From: Streptococcus cristatus ATCC 51100
GTDB lineage: Bacteria > Bacillota > Bacilli > Lactobacillales > Streptococcaceae
DNA: 64,000 nt
Reading direction: 5' to 3'
NCBI RefSeq assembly: GCF_011612585.1
Contig: NZ_CP050133.1
Coordinates: forward strand, 558,001-622,000
The position numbers and the translations under genes were made by a program. This document shows, in pieces, positions 24,814-33,472 of this stretch. The first letter of the stretch is position 1. Every line of letters begins with the position of its first letter. A model generated the notes under the pieces. It worked only from the letters and a program-made list of their open reading frames with translations. It searched no databases and had not been told where the DNA came from.

Positions 24814-24834
24814 GAATCAACACTTTGTTGATTT
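24814..24834. promoter_or_regulatory. TetR operator copy 2
   Basis: Same palindrome as at 24745 with one base changed at the edge (GAATCAACA-N3-TGTTGATTT); centres are 69 bp apart. It covers the first transcribed bases of the exporter operon. Confidence 0.75.
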
Positions 24835-24867
24835 AAGGAAAAGAGCTTTGAAAAGGAGAGAGACGAT

Positions 24868-25569
24868 ATGGCTTACATTGAAATGAAACATAGTTTTAAA
24901 CGTTATCAGGTAGGTGACACGGGGATTGTCGCCAATCATGATATTTCTTTTGAGATTGAAAAGGGGGAACTGGTCATTATCCTGGGTGCTTCTGGAGCTG
25001 GTAAGTCTACGGTGCTCAATATCCTCGGAGGTATGGATACCAATGATGAGGGAGACATTCTGATAGACGGTCAGAATATTGCTGACTACAATTCCCACCA
25101 GCTGACGGACTATCGTCGCAATGATGTGGGCTTCGTCTTTCAGTTTTACAATTTGGTGCCCAATCTGACGGCCAAGGAAAATGTTGAATTGGCTTCTGAG
25201 ATTGTCAAGGATGCCCAAGATCCAGTAGCGGCTCTGACCGCAGTGGGACTAGAAAAGCGCCTCAATAATTTTCCAGCGCAGTTGTCAGGCGGGGAGCAGC
25301 AGCGAGTGTCTATTGCTCGGGCTGTGGCCAAAAATCCCAAGATTTTGCTCTGCGATGAGCCGACAGGAGCTCTGGACTACAATACTGGTAAGCAAGTGCT
25401 GCAAATCTTACAGGATATGTCCCGCAATCAAGGAGCGACAGTGATTATCGTAACCCACAATGCTGCCTTGGCTCCCATTGCTGACCGGGTTATCCGCATG
25501 CACGATGCGAGGGTCAAGAGTGTTACAGTCAATGAAGAGCCTCAGGATATAAGTACATTGGAGTATTGA
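24868..25569 (+). CDS. ABC transporter ATP-binding protein (MacB/LolD type)
   Basis: 233-residue ATPase that powers the permease encoded next. Walker [10 protein letters not shown] (residues 40-48), Q-loop [11 protein letters not shown], signature [14 protein letters not shown] (~141-154), Walker [13 protein letters not shown] and the switch histidine in IVTHNAAL are all present. The order and type match FtsX-permease exporters used for peptides or antimicrobial resistance. One base separates the stop from the permease start codon, so they are co-translated. ATG 24868 follows AAAAGGAGAGAG. Expected to be induced when the divergent TetR protein releases its operators. Confidence 0.92.
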   Translation: MAYIEMKHSFKRYQVGDTGIVANHDISFEIEKGELVIILGASGAGKSTVLNILGGMDTNDEGDILIDGQNIADYNSHQLTDYRRNDVGFVFQFYNLVPNLTAKENVELASEIVKDAQDPVAALTAVGLEKRLNNFPAQLSGGEQQRVSIARAVAKNPKILLCDEPTGALDYNTGKQVLQILQDMSRNQGATVIIVTHNAALAPIADRVIRMHDARVKSVTVNEEPQDISTLEY

Positions 25570-25570
25570 T

Positions 25571-28294
25571 ATGAAGAGAAAGATTTATTGGAAAGATATT
25601 CTGCGCTCCTTCACTAGCTCTAAAGGACGTTTCCTATCTATTTTAATCCTCATGATGCTGGGTTCTCTAGCTCTCGTGGGGCTCAAGTTCGCTCCACCCA
25701 ATATGCGCAGAACAGCAACAGATTATTTGAAAGAGCAGCGAACTATGGACTTGGCTGTTATGGCGGACTATGGTTTGGATAAAGCGGATCAGAAAGAGCT
25801 GGAAGCTATCAAGGGAGCTGATGTCGAGTTTGGCTATCTGACAGATGTCACCGTAGACGAGGAGGCTCTCCGAGTATTCTCAGATACCAAGGATATTTCA
25901 AACTTTCAAGTGACCTCTGGCCGTCTTCCTAAGAATGAGCAAGAAATTGCCTTGGCTAGCTTTTGGTCTAAGAAATATAAGCTTGGTCAGGAGATTGATC
26001 TAACCGAAAAAGCAGGCAGTCGGTCAGTTCTGAAAAACAAGACCTATAAGATTGTGGGATTTGTCAACTCGGCAGAGCTCTGGTCTGATAGAAATCTGGG
26101 CAATACGACTAGTGGCAGCGGGGCTTTATCAGCCTATGCTGTAGTTAGCCCCAAGGCCTTTGATACAGATGTTTACAGTATTGCTCGCCTGCGCTATCAT
26201 GATTTAGAAAAGCTGGCTCCCTTTTCTGAAAGCTATCAGGAGCATTTGGAGCAGCACCAGACTGCTTTGGACAAGAGCCTTGAAGATAACGGAGTGGCTC
26301 GCTTTAAGCGATTAGAGGCAGATGCCAAAAGCACCATTCAGAAGGGCCAAGATAAGATTGCTCAGGCTGAGAGTGAGCTGACCCAAGGGAAAAAGCAATT
26401 AGAGCAAGCTCAGAGTCAGCTGGATCAGCAAAAAAGCCAGCTAGAAGTAGCTCAAGCTGCTTCTATCCTAGCTCCCGATCAGCTCGGTCAGAGCCGGCAG
26501 CAGATTCAGGAAGCTGAGTCCCAGCTCAATCAGAAAAAATCTGAGCTGGCTCAGGCAGAGAAAGATTTGTCTGCTAACAAGGACAAGCTAGCTGACGCTA
26601 AGGCAAATCTTAGTCGATTGAAAGAGCCGGCCTATCATAGCTATGACCGCAAGTCCCTGCCAGGTGGGAATGGCTATCATATGTATAAAAACTCCATGAA
26701 TAGTATTGCGTCGATTGGTAATATCTTCCCGGTGGTGCTCTATCTGGTGGCAGCAATGGTGACCTTTACCACTATAACGCGCTTTGTCGATGAGGAGCGA
26801 ACAAATGCAGGTGTCTTTAAGGCTCTAGGCTATCATAGCCGAGATATCATTCGCAAGTTTGCTCTTTACGGTTTGGTGGCGGGGAGTCTAGGTACCCTCA
26901 TAGGGATTCTGCTGGGACATTATTTCTTATCGGGAGTGATTTCTTCTATTATTACCAGAGGAATGGTGCTTTCTGTCCCGCATGCATATTTTTATGTTTC
27001 CTATAGTATACTGGCCCTTGGACTTTCCCTTCTATCCAGTGTTCTCCCTGCCTATTTGGTAGCAAGACGGGAGCTGACAGAGGAAGCAGCACATCTGCTT
27101 TTGCCCAAGCCACCGGTCAAGGGCTCCAAGATTTTCTTGGAAAGACTGCCCTTTATCTGGCGACGTCTTAGCTTTACTCAGAAGGTCACAGCTCGCAATA
27201 TCTTTCGCTATAAGCAGCGGATGTTTATGACTATCTTTGGTGTGGCGGGTTCGGTTGCCCTGCTCTTTGCCGGCCTAGGACTTCAGTCTTCTATTGGTGG
27301 TATTCCCAAACGTCAGTTTGAGGAGATTCTGCGATACGACTTGATTGTCGCTGCCAATCCTGGGGAAAATCAAGCCGAACAAGATAAGCTGAAAAAGATG
27401 TTGGCAGATGACTCGATTGCTGCCTATCAGGAGATCCACAGTGAAACTTTGACGGAGAAATACAAAGGGAAAAAAGAAACAGAGTCAGTCACTTTAATGG
27501 TTACGGACAAGGAAAATTTTAAACCGTTTATTTCTATGGAAAGTCCTGACAGCCGACAGAAGCTGTCCCTGAAGGACGGTGCAGTTGTTTCGGATAAATT
27601 GGCCCGTATAGCTGGAGTTAGCCCCGGTGGCAGTATAGAGCTGGGTGGCAAGTCTGTCAAGCTCGCAGCAGTCAATGAGAATCATTTTGGCCATTTTGCC
27701 TTTATGAAGGCAACTGACTACCAGAAGATTTACGGGAAAAAGCCTGAGAAAAATGCTTATCTAGTGCGACTCAAGGATTCTTCCAGCAAAAATATTGTGG
27801 ACAAAGCCAATGAATTTATGAGCCTCAAGTCTGTCAAGAGTGTTTCGCAAAATGCTAGCATGGTGCAGCAGTTCAACGTTCTAGCTAATTCTCTTAATAA
27901 TACGATGATGATTTTAGTGCTGATTTCCATTCTTCTAGCAGTCGTCATTCTCTACAATCTGACCAATATCAATGTAGCCGAGCGGATTCGCGAACTGTCC
28001 ACTATCAAGGTTTTGGGTTTCCATAATAAGGAAGTGACCCTCTATATCTATCGAGAGACCATTATCCTGTCAGTGATTGGGATGGCAGTTGGGCTTCTAG
28101 GCGGTTTCTTCCTGCATCGTTTTTTGATTGAGAAGGTTGCGCCTAGCATTATCAGCTTAAACCCTCAAGTAAGTCCCTCAGTCTATCTGTTTCCTCTAAC
28201 AGCAGTGACTCTTATTCTGACCTTGCTTGGCTTCTTTGTCAACTACCGCTTCAGACGGGTGGATATGCTGGAAGCGCTCAAGTCTGTCGATTGA
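25571..28294 (+). CDS. FtsX-like ABC permease with long coiled-coil domain
   Basis: 907-residue membrane protein. One helix near residues 16-36, then a large extracellular region (40-370) whose second part (~258-350) is a Gln/Lys/Ala-rich coiled coil with repeated SQLxQ/SELxQ units (QSQLDQQKSQL and similar), then three helices (~375-500, FtsX domain 1), a further helix near 550, a second extracellular domain, and the last three helices (~780-895, FtsX domain 2). It pairs with the ATPase just upstream. The layout fits exporters that act by mechanotransmission; substrate unknown, likely a peptide or antimicrobial. Confidence 0.85.
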   Translation: MKRKIYWKDILRSFTSSKGRFLSILILMMLGSLALVGLKFAPPNMRRTATDYLKEQRTMDLAVMADYGLDKADQKELEAIKGADVEFGYLTDVTVDEEALRVFSDTKDISNFQVTSGRLPKNEQEIALASFWSKKYKLGQEIDLTEKAGSRSVLKNKTYKIVGFVNSAELWSDRNLGNTTSGSGALSAYAVVSPKAFDTDVYSIARLRYHDLEKLAPFSESYQEHLEQHQTALDKSLEDNGVARFKRLEADAKSTIQKGQDKIAQAESELTQGKKQLEQAQSQLDQQKSQLEVAQAASILAPDQLGQSRQQIQEAESQLNQKKSELAQAEKDLSANKDKLADAKANLSRLKEPAYHSYDRKSLPGGNGYHMYKNSMNSIASIGNIFPVVLYLVAAMVTFTTITRFVDEERTNAGVFKALGYHSRDIIRKFALYGLVAGSLGTLIGILLGHYFLSGVISSIITRGMVLSVPHAYFYVSYSILALGLSLLSSVLPAYLVARRELTEEAAHLLLPKPPVKGSKIFLERLPFIWRRLSFTQKVTARNIFRYKQRMFMTIFGVAGSVALLFAGLGLQSSIGGIPKRQFEEILRYDLIVAANPGENQAEQDKLKKMLADDSIAAYQEIHSETLTEKYKGKKETESVTLMVTDKENFKPFISMESPDSRQKLSLKDGAVVSDKLARIAGVSPGGSIELGGKSVKLAAVNENHFGHFAFMKATDYQKIYGKKPEKNAYLVRLKDSSSKNIVDKANEFMSLKSVKSVSQNASMVQQFNVLANSLNNTMMILVLISILLAVVILYNLTNINVAERIRELSTIKVLGFHNKEVTLYIYRETIILSVIGMAVGLLGGFFLHRFLIEKVAPSIISLNPQVSPSVYLFPLTAVTLILTLLGFFVNYRFRRVDMLEALKSVD

Positions 28295-28309
28295 TAAAAA
28301 AACATTTCA

Positions 28310-28345
28310 AAACTTTCACTCACTTGATGGGTGGAAGTTTTTTTG
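28310..28345 (+). terminator. Intrinsic terminator after the ABC permease
   Basis: AAACTTTCAC (28310-28319) and GTGGAAGTTT (28331-28340) with one wobble, then a T run. Confidence 0.8.
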
Positions 28346-28389
28346 AACTTTGATATAATATTCCTTGTAAAGAAAGAGAAAGACATACG

Positions 28390-29238
28390 ATGACACGAAA
28401 AATTGCCTTATTATCCGATGTGCATGGGAATAGCACAGCCCTGGAAGCAGTACTGGCGGATGCGGAAAGCCAGCAAGTGACAGACTATTGGTTTTTGGGG
28501 GACTTGCTCCTGCCAGGAACCGGTCGCAGAAATATCTTAGATAGGATGGAGCAGCTGCCCATCAGCCTTCAGGTTAGAGGGAATTGGGAAGACAGTCTCT
28601 GGCATGCCCTGCACCAAAAGCTGGATTTGGATCGTCCCAGCCATCTCTACCTGACCCGGCTCTGTCATTTTGTCCTAGAGAAAATCCGTCCTGAAGAGAT
28701 TGACCACATGCAAGAACTTCCTCTGCAAATCTTGACAGAAGTAGAGGGATTGAAGATTGCGGTCAGTCACCATCTGCCAGATAAGAATTGGGGGCGGGAG
28801 CTGATTCATATTGGTGAGCAGAGCGATTTCGACCGTCTTTTTGAAGGAAACGACTGCGCTGTCGCTGTTTATGGTCATATTCACCAACAGTTTCTCCGCT
28901 ACGGGACTAAGGGCCAGTTGATTATCAATCCCGGCTCTATTGGTCAGCCATTCTTTCTAGATTCGACTTTGCGTCAGGACTTGCGAGCCCAGTATGCCAT
29001 TTTAGAGATAGATGAGACGGGTCTGGCTGATGTCGACCTTCGGCGCGTGGCTTATGATGTGGAGCAGGAACTACGATTGGCTCGGGAGCTCCACTTGCCT
29101 TACTATGAGATTTATCGAGAGAGTTTGGTCAATGGTATCCACCATACCCACAATCACGACTTGTTGCGAGAGATTAGCGAGCGTGAAGGCTATGCAGATG
29201 AGATTGCGGCTTTCTTAAAGTCTGGTCGTAACTCTTGA
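28390..29238 (+). CDS. Metallophosphoesterase (YfcE/MPP-like)
   Basis: 282-residue calcineurin-like phosphoesterase. Metal motifs: LLSDVHGN (7-14), GDLLLPG (37-43), RGNWED (62-67), SHHLPD, and GHIHQQF (~164-170). Substrate could be a nucleotide or phosphodiester; not decided by the sequence. The start follows AGAGAAAGAC with a TATAAT about 35 bases upstream. It is followed by an Rrf2 gene with 57 bases between. Longer than YfcE (about 180) by a C-terminal extension of 80-90 residues rich in His and acidic residues. Confidence 0.82.
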   Translation: MTRKIALLSDVHGNSTALEAVLADAESQQVTDYWFLGDLLLPGTGRRNILDRMEQLPISLQVRGNWEDSLWHALHQKLDLDRPSHLYLTRLCHFVLEKIRPEEIDHMQELPLQILTEVEGLKIAVSHHLPDKNWGRELIHIGEQSDFDRLFEGNDCAVAVYGHIHQQFLRYGTKGQLIINPGSIGQPFFLDSTLRQDLRAQYAILEIDETGLADVDLRRVAYDVEQELRLARELHLPYYEIYRESLVNGIHHTHNHDLLREISEREGYADEIAAFLKSGRNS

Positions 29239-29295
29239 AGTTACACCATTTTTGAGATATAATAGTGAGAGAAAATGATGAGGGAGGAGAAAAAA

Positions 29296-29748
29296 ATGCA
29301 GATTTCTAGCCGTTTTACCATTGCCACCCATATGCTGATTGTTCTGGCTTTGGAGGGAAAAAAACAAAAACTGACAAGTGATATCCTTGCTGGCAGTGTC
29401 GGCGTCAATCCAGTTATTATCCGCAAGACCCTGTCCCAGCTCAAGAATGCCGGAATGATTACCGTTGCTCGTGGGACTGGAGGAGCAGAGATTGCCAAAG
29501 ATTTGAAAGACATTAGCCTGTTGGACGTCTATAGTGCGGTTGAATGTCTGGGCAAGAGCGGCCAGCTCTTTAGCTTTCATGACAAGCCCAATCCAGACTG
29601 TCCTATCGGTAAGAACATTCACAATGTCTTAGATGACCGCTTGGCTGCTATTCAGGCAGCCATGGAAGCTGAATTAGCTCAGACCAGCCTTGACGAAGTT
29701 GTCGCAGCAACCGAAAAAGAAATTAAAGAACAATCTGTTTCCCAGTGA
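29296..29748 (+). CDS. Rrf2 family transcription regulator
   Basis: 150-residue DNA-binding protein with a winged-helix N-terminus (MQISSRFTIATHMLIVL; the recognition region SVGVNPVIIRKTLSQLKNAG in parts: VGVNPVIIRK, TLSQLKNAG) and the wing GGAEIAKDLKDISLLDVY. Only a single cysteine is near the middle (NPDCPIG), so an Fe-S cluster as in IscR/NsrR is unlikely; YwnA-like regulators also lack it. The ATG at 29296 is preceded by GGGAGGAG; the ATG at 29275 has none. Inferred target: the dyads upstream of the VOC gene. Confidence 0.85.
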   Translation: MQISSRFTIATHMLIVLALEGKKQKLTSDILAGSVGVNPVIIRKTLSQLKNAGMITVARGTGGAEIAKDLKDISLLDVYSAVECLGKSGQLFSFHDKPNPDCPIGKNIHNVLDDRLAAIQAAMEAELAQTSLDEVVAATEKEIKEQSVSQ

Positions 29749-29780
29749 GCAGGTTGTTTTTTTGTTAAGAATTTTCCGAG

Positions 29781-29842
29781 ATGTAATTATTGATATTACA
29801 TTAGAATGTGCTATACTAATAGATGTAATAAAAACAATTACA
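29781..29842. promoter_or_regulatory. Twin TGTAAT-N7-ATTACA operators framing the VOC promoter
   Basis: Dyad 1 at 29782-29800 and dyad 2 at 29824-29842, centres 42 bp apart (four helical turns). Between and over them: -35 TTGATA (29790-29795), 16-bp spacer, -10 TATACT (29812-29817). Regulator not proven; the Rrf2 protein next door is the natural candidate. Confidence 0.65.
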
Positions 29843-29974
29843 ATCTGAATAATCCTTCGGAGCAAATGGAGATGTGGAAGACTGCATCAAGAAACGTATT
29901 TCTGTTTTGGGAATAAAAAGAAAGATTGGGCAGGAAAACTACTGAACTTTAAAATTAAAGAGAGGAGAAAGAAC

Positions 29975-30832
29975 ATGACTTTTGAATATCAAAGCAAAAT
30001 TTATCTAGGAGAGGTGGCACTTTATGTTGCCGATTTAGCAAGACAAAAGGACTTTTATCAGCGTGTTTTAGGGCTGGAACTTTTGGAAGAGCAGGACGGA
30101 CAGGTGGCTTTGGGCAGGGACGGACAAGTGCTGGTGAGACTTTTAGCGACCAGTGACCGGCAGACCGTCAAGTCGGCTTACGGTCTTTATCATCTGGCGC
30201 TTTTGCTTCCAAGCCGTCAAGCCTTAGCAGATATCCTGAAGCATTTATCCGAAAATAAAGTACCTATGGTTGGAGGAGCGGACCACGGTTATAGTGAAGC
30301 TATTTATCTGGAGGATCCAGAAGGCAACGGCATTGAGCTTTATCGGGACAAGCCTCAGGCTGATTGGGATATTCGAGAAGATGGCCGCATTATCGGAGTG
30401 ACGGAAGCGCTTGCGGCTCAAGAAATCTATGAACTAGGTCAGGAAATCCAGCCGTTTAGTATTGCCGAAGGAACTCGTATGGGCCATGTCCACCTGTCTG
30501 TGAAAAATAGCAGAGCAGCCAGTCATTTTTACCAAAAGCTTCTAGGCTTGGAGGATAAATTTTCTGTACCTTCTGCTAGCTGGCTGGCATCCGGAAACTA
30601 TCATCATCATTTAGCAGTCAATGAATGGGGAGGTTCTCACTTGAATCATCGCCAACCGAAGCAACTGGGACTAGCCTATTTTGAAGCGCAAGTAGAAGGA
30701 AAAGAAGACCTAGTAGCTATTTATGAAAATGCTCAGGTCTTACAAGCGCCAGTCCGATGGATTAGCTCCCAAGAGCTAGAAGTCACAGACCCAGATGGGA
30801 TTGTGGCAAAAATTAAGACAAGAGTGGTATAA
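29975..30832 (+). CDS. VOC family protein (two glyoxalase/extradiol-type domains)
   Basis: 285-residue protein with two vicinal-oxygen-chelate domains (residues ~8-125 and ~165-285). The metal-binding pattern in domain 1 has E-type ligands near GEVALYV and GIELYRDKP, and in domain 2 H-type ligands in MGHVHLSV and YHHHLAVN. The two-domain plan resembles CatE/glyoxalase-like enzymes that detoxify reactive carbonyls or quinones. Start ATG follows GAGAGGAGAAAG. It is preceded by a 150-base leader without a recognised riboswitch and followed by ogt. Confidence 0.82.
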   Translation: MTFEYQSKIYLGEVALYVADLARQKDFYQRVLGLELLEEQDGQVALGRDGQVLVRLLATSDRQTVKSAYGLYHLALLLPSRQALADILKHLSENKVPMVGGADHGYSEAIYLEDPEGNGIELYRDKPQADWDIREDGRIIGVTEALAAQEIYELGQEIQPFSIAEGTRMGHVHLSVKNSRAASHFYQKLLGLEDKFSVPSASWLASGNYHHHLAVNEWGGSHLNHRQPKQLGLAYFEAQVEGKEDLVAIYENAQVLQAPVRWISSQELEVTDPDGIVAKIKTRVV

Positions 30833-30867
30833 TAAGGCATATCAAGAAGATCGAAGAAAGAAAAAAT

Positions 30868-31374
30868 ATGTACAAGACTTATTATACATCGCCGATTGGC
30901 CGGATTCTCATCTTGACGGACTCAAATGCCTTGTTGGGACTTTGGCTTGAGGGACAGAAATATTTTGGGGCAGGCTATGATTTGGAGCAAGCAGAGGAGG
31001 AAGAGACAGAAGTCAGCCGACGCGTCTTTGCTTGGTTGGACGCTTATTTTAAGGGAGAAAATCCCGCAATAAATGAAATTCCATTGGCACCTCAAGTAAC
31101 TGAGTTTAGAAGCAAGGTTCTGACTGTGCTGCAGAAGATTCCCTATGGGCAAACGGCTACCTATTCAGATATTTTGCGAGAATTGCAGGCTGAGTATGGA
31201 AAAATTGGCTCGGCTAGAGCAGTCGGTGGTGCCATCGGTCATAATCCTATTTCCCTTCTGATTCCTTGTCATCGGATTGTCGGAAGCGACGGCAAATTGA
31301 CCGGCTATGCCGGCGGTCTGGATAAAAAAGCCTTTTTGTTGAAACTAGAGGCGGGGGAGAAAACAACAGGATAA
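30868..31374 (+). CDS. ogt: Methylated-DNA--protein-cysteine S-methyltransferase
   Basis: 168-residue suicide repair enzyme that takes alkyl groups from O6-alkylguanine. The active-site motif is IPCHRIVGSDG (residues ~131-141; acceptor Cys in PCHRI). The DNA-binding HTH region contains RAVGGAIGHNP before it. It lies 35 bases after the VOC gene without a terminator or a clear promoter, so the two are probably one transcript, pairing DNA alkyl repair with carbonyl/quinone detoxification. A long bidirectional terminator follows. Confidence 0.94.
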   Translation: MYKTYYTSPIGRILILTDSNALLGLWLEGQKYFGAGYDLEQAEEEETEVSRRVFAWLDAYFKGENPAINEIPLAPQVTEFRSKVLTVLQKIPYGQTATYSDILRELQAEYGKIGSARAVGGAIGHNPISLLIPCHRIVGSDGKLTGYAGGLDKKAFLLKLEAGEKTTG

Positions 31375-31383
31375 ATAAAACTA

Positions 31384-31429
31384 TTAAGAAACTAAAAAAG
31401 CACCAATCGGTGCTTTTTTAGTTTCTTAA
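31384..31429. terminator. Bidirectional terminator between ogt and pepQ
   Basis: Stem of about 20 bp from TAAGAAACTAAAAAAGCACC and its complement GGTGCTTTTTTAGTTTCTTA, AAT C loop. Confidence 0.9.
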
Positions 31430-32508
31430 TCAAAATACAGCAAGTCCTTGCTGGTTTCGGTGAAGAGTTCAAAGCCATTCTTGGTGACATAGCCGCAGTC
31501 CTCGATGCGGACGCCGACCTTGCCAGGGATGTAAATACCAGGCTCGACAGAGAAGCACATGCCCTCTTCGATGACCATGTCGTTGCCCTCCATGATGGAT
31601 GGAAATTCGTGGACGTCCATACCGATACCGTGGCCGAGACGGTGATTGAAATACTCACCATAGCCCGCTTTTTCGATAACCTCACGGGCGGCGCGGTCTA
31701 CTTCATGAGCTGTGACGCCTGGTTTGATAAAATCAAGTGCAGCTTGTTGGGCTTCCAGAGTCAGATAGTAGATATCCTTTTTGAACTGATCTGGCTGGCC
31801 GACAGCGACAGTCCGTGTCATATCACTGGCATAGCCATTGACCATGCAGCCCAAGTCAAAGAGGAGGAGGGCGTTGTTTTCAATTTTATTGGCACCGGGA
31901 ATGCCGTGCGGATTGGCTGCGTTATTGCCTGTCAGAACCATGGTTTCAAAGCTCATTTCATAGCCTTCTCGCTTGATGGCAAAGTCGATTTGAGCGATGA
32001 TGTCTGTTTCAGTATTTTCTAGTGAAATATTGTCGAAACCGATATTGACAGCCTTGTCAGCATATTGACCGGCTACTAGCATTTTCTGGATTTCATCGGC
32101 TGACTTGATCAAGCGCAAGCGGTTAATGTAAGGGGTCAGATTGACAAATTCAGCCCCATTAAAAACAGTACGCAGGCCGTGATACTTAGTTAAAATCAGA
32201 TTATCAAACTCGACCGCTACTTGTTTGAAGGATTGAGATGGTAGAGAAGCCTTGATCTTTTCCCAAGGATTTTCAGAATCGACATAGCCTATAACTTGAA
32301 AGTCTACGGTAGAAGAAGCACGCTCAACTTCTAGTGCTGGTACGAAAAGGAGTGGCTCATGGTCAGTGTAGACGAATAGGAACATTTGGCGTTCATGTGG
32401 ATCGCTGTAAAAGCCTGTTAGGTAATGAATGGTTACAGGATCAGAGATTACAGCCACATCCTGCTTTTCATTTTCAAGATAAGTGATGATTTGATTGATT
32501 TTTGTCAT
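31426..32508 (-). CDS. pepQ: Xaa-Pro dipeptidase
   Basis: 360-residue cytoplasmic M24 metallopeptidase that splits dipeptides with C-terminal proline. The pita-bread fold metal ligands are in LLLFDLGCMVNGYASDMTRT (seen as LLLFDLG and YASDMTR), GHGIGMDVHEFP (~292-303) and SVEPGIYIP and VRIEDCG near the end. Normal length. In several relatives ccpA is divergent to pepQ; here the divergent neighbour is vicR, 262 bases away. The start MTKINQIITYLEN follows GAAGGTTGAACT on the minus strand. Confidence 0.93.
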   Translation of the reverse strand: MTKINQIITYLENEKQDVAVISDPVTIHYLTGFYSDPHERQMFLFVYTDHEPLLFVPALEVERASSTVDFQVIGYVDSENPWEKIKASLPSQSFKQVAVEFDNLILTKYHGLRTVFNGAEFVNLTPYINRLRLIKSADEIQKMLVAGQYADKAVNIGFDNISLENTETDIIAQIDFAIKREGYEMSFETMVLTGNNAANPHGIPGANKIENNALLLFDLGCMVNGYASDMTRTVAVGQPDQFKKDIYYLTLEAQQAALDFIKPGVTAHEVDRAAREVIEKAGYGEYFNHRLGHGIGMDVHEFPSIMEGNDMVIEEGMCFSVEPGIYIPGKVGVRIEDCGYVTKNGFELFTETSKDLLYFD

Positions 32509-32770
32509 AGTTCAACCTTCTTTCTATGCCTCTATTTTTGCAGAAAAAGTGAAAAAAATCAAGGATTTTAGTGAGGATTCCTTATCATTGCTTGGAATTT
32601 TCGCAAGAGGGAAAGCTAAGGTAAAATTTCTATAAGAATGTTGGAATATAGTGTGCGAAAATAGTATTTTTTAAGGAAAATTTGATATAATAGTGCTTAT
32701 GGAGCGGTAGGACAGATACAAAAATAATAGATGTCTAAGCTTAAAAATTGTATAGATATGAAGGTAAAAA

Positions 32771-33472
32771 ATGAAAAAAATATTAGTTGTAGATGACGAG
32801 AAGCCAATCTCGGACATTATAAAGTTTAACATGGCTAAGGAAGGCTATGAAGTACTGACAGCCTTTGATGGTAAGGAAGCTCTAGAAATGTTTGAAGCAG
32901 AGCAACCGGATATCTTGATTCTGGATTTGATGTTGCCAGAAGTGGATGGACTGGATGTTGCCCGGACCATTCGCAAGACCAGCAATGTGCCGATTATTGT
33001 ACTTTCGGCCAAAGATAGCGAGTTCGATAAGGTAATTGGTCTGGAGATCGGTGCCGATGACTATGTGACCAAGCCCTTTTCAAATCGTGAATTATTGGCT
33101 CGGGTCAAGGCCTTGTTGCGCCGTTCTGAACTAGTCCCAGATAGTCATGTGGATGAGAGCAGTCCAAAGGAACTGTTTATTGGGGATTTGCAGATTCTTC
33201 CAGATGCTTTTGTGGTGAAAAAACATGGGAAAGAATTGGAATTAACCCATCGTGAATTTGAACTTTTGCACCATTTGGCGACTCATGTTGGTCAGGTCAT
33301 GACGCGTGAGCATTTGCTAGAGACCGTCTGGGGCTATGATTACTTTGGAGATGTGCGGACAGTCGATGTGACTATTCGCCGTCTGCGCGAAAAAATCGAA
33401 GATACTCCAAGCCGTCCGGAGTATATCCTGACTCGCCGCGGTGTCGGTTATTACATAAGAAATAATGATTGA
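32771..33472 (+). CDS. vicR: Response regulator VicR (WalR/YycF)
   Basis: OmpR-type response regulator of the essential two-component system that controls wall hydrolases and surface genes in streptococci. Receiver domain 1-120 with phosphorylated aspartate in [12 protein letters not shown] (D52 by alignment with the family); DNA-binding winged helix 130-230 with [18 protein letters not shown]. 233 residues is normal. A TATAAT lies at 32686-32691. Overlaps vicK by 8 bases. Confidence 0.97.
   Translation: MKKILVVDDEKPISDIIKFNMAKEGYEVLTAFDGKEALEMFEAEQPDILILDLMLPEVDGLDVARTIRKTSNVPIIVLSAKDSEFDKVIGLEIGADDYVTKPFSNRELLARVKALLRRSELVPDSHVDESSPKELFIGDLQILPDAFVVKKHGKELELTHREFELLHHLATHVGQVMTREHLLETVWGYDYFGDVRTVDVTIRRLREKIEDTPSRPEYILTRRGVGYYIRNND

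Noticed and set aside
29781..29842. FNR-like sites
   Set aside because: Arms are TGTAAT/ATTACA with a 7-bp spacer, unlike TTGAT-N4-ATCAA, and no FNR/Crp-type gene is adjacent.
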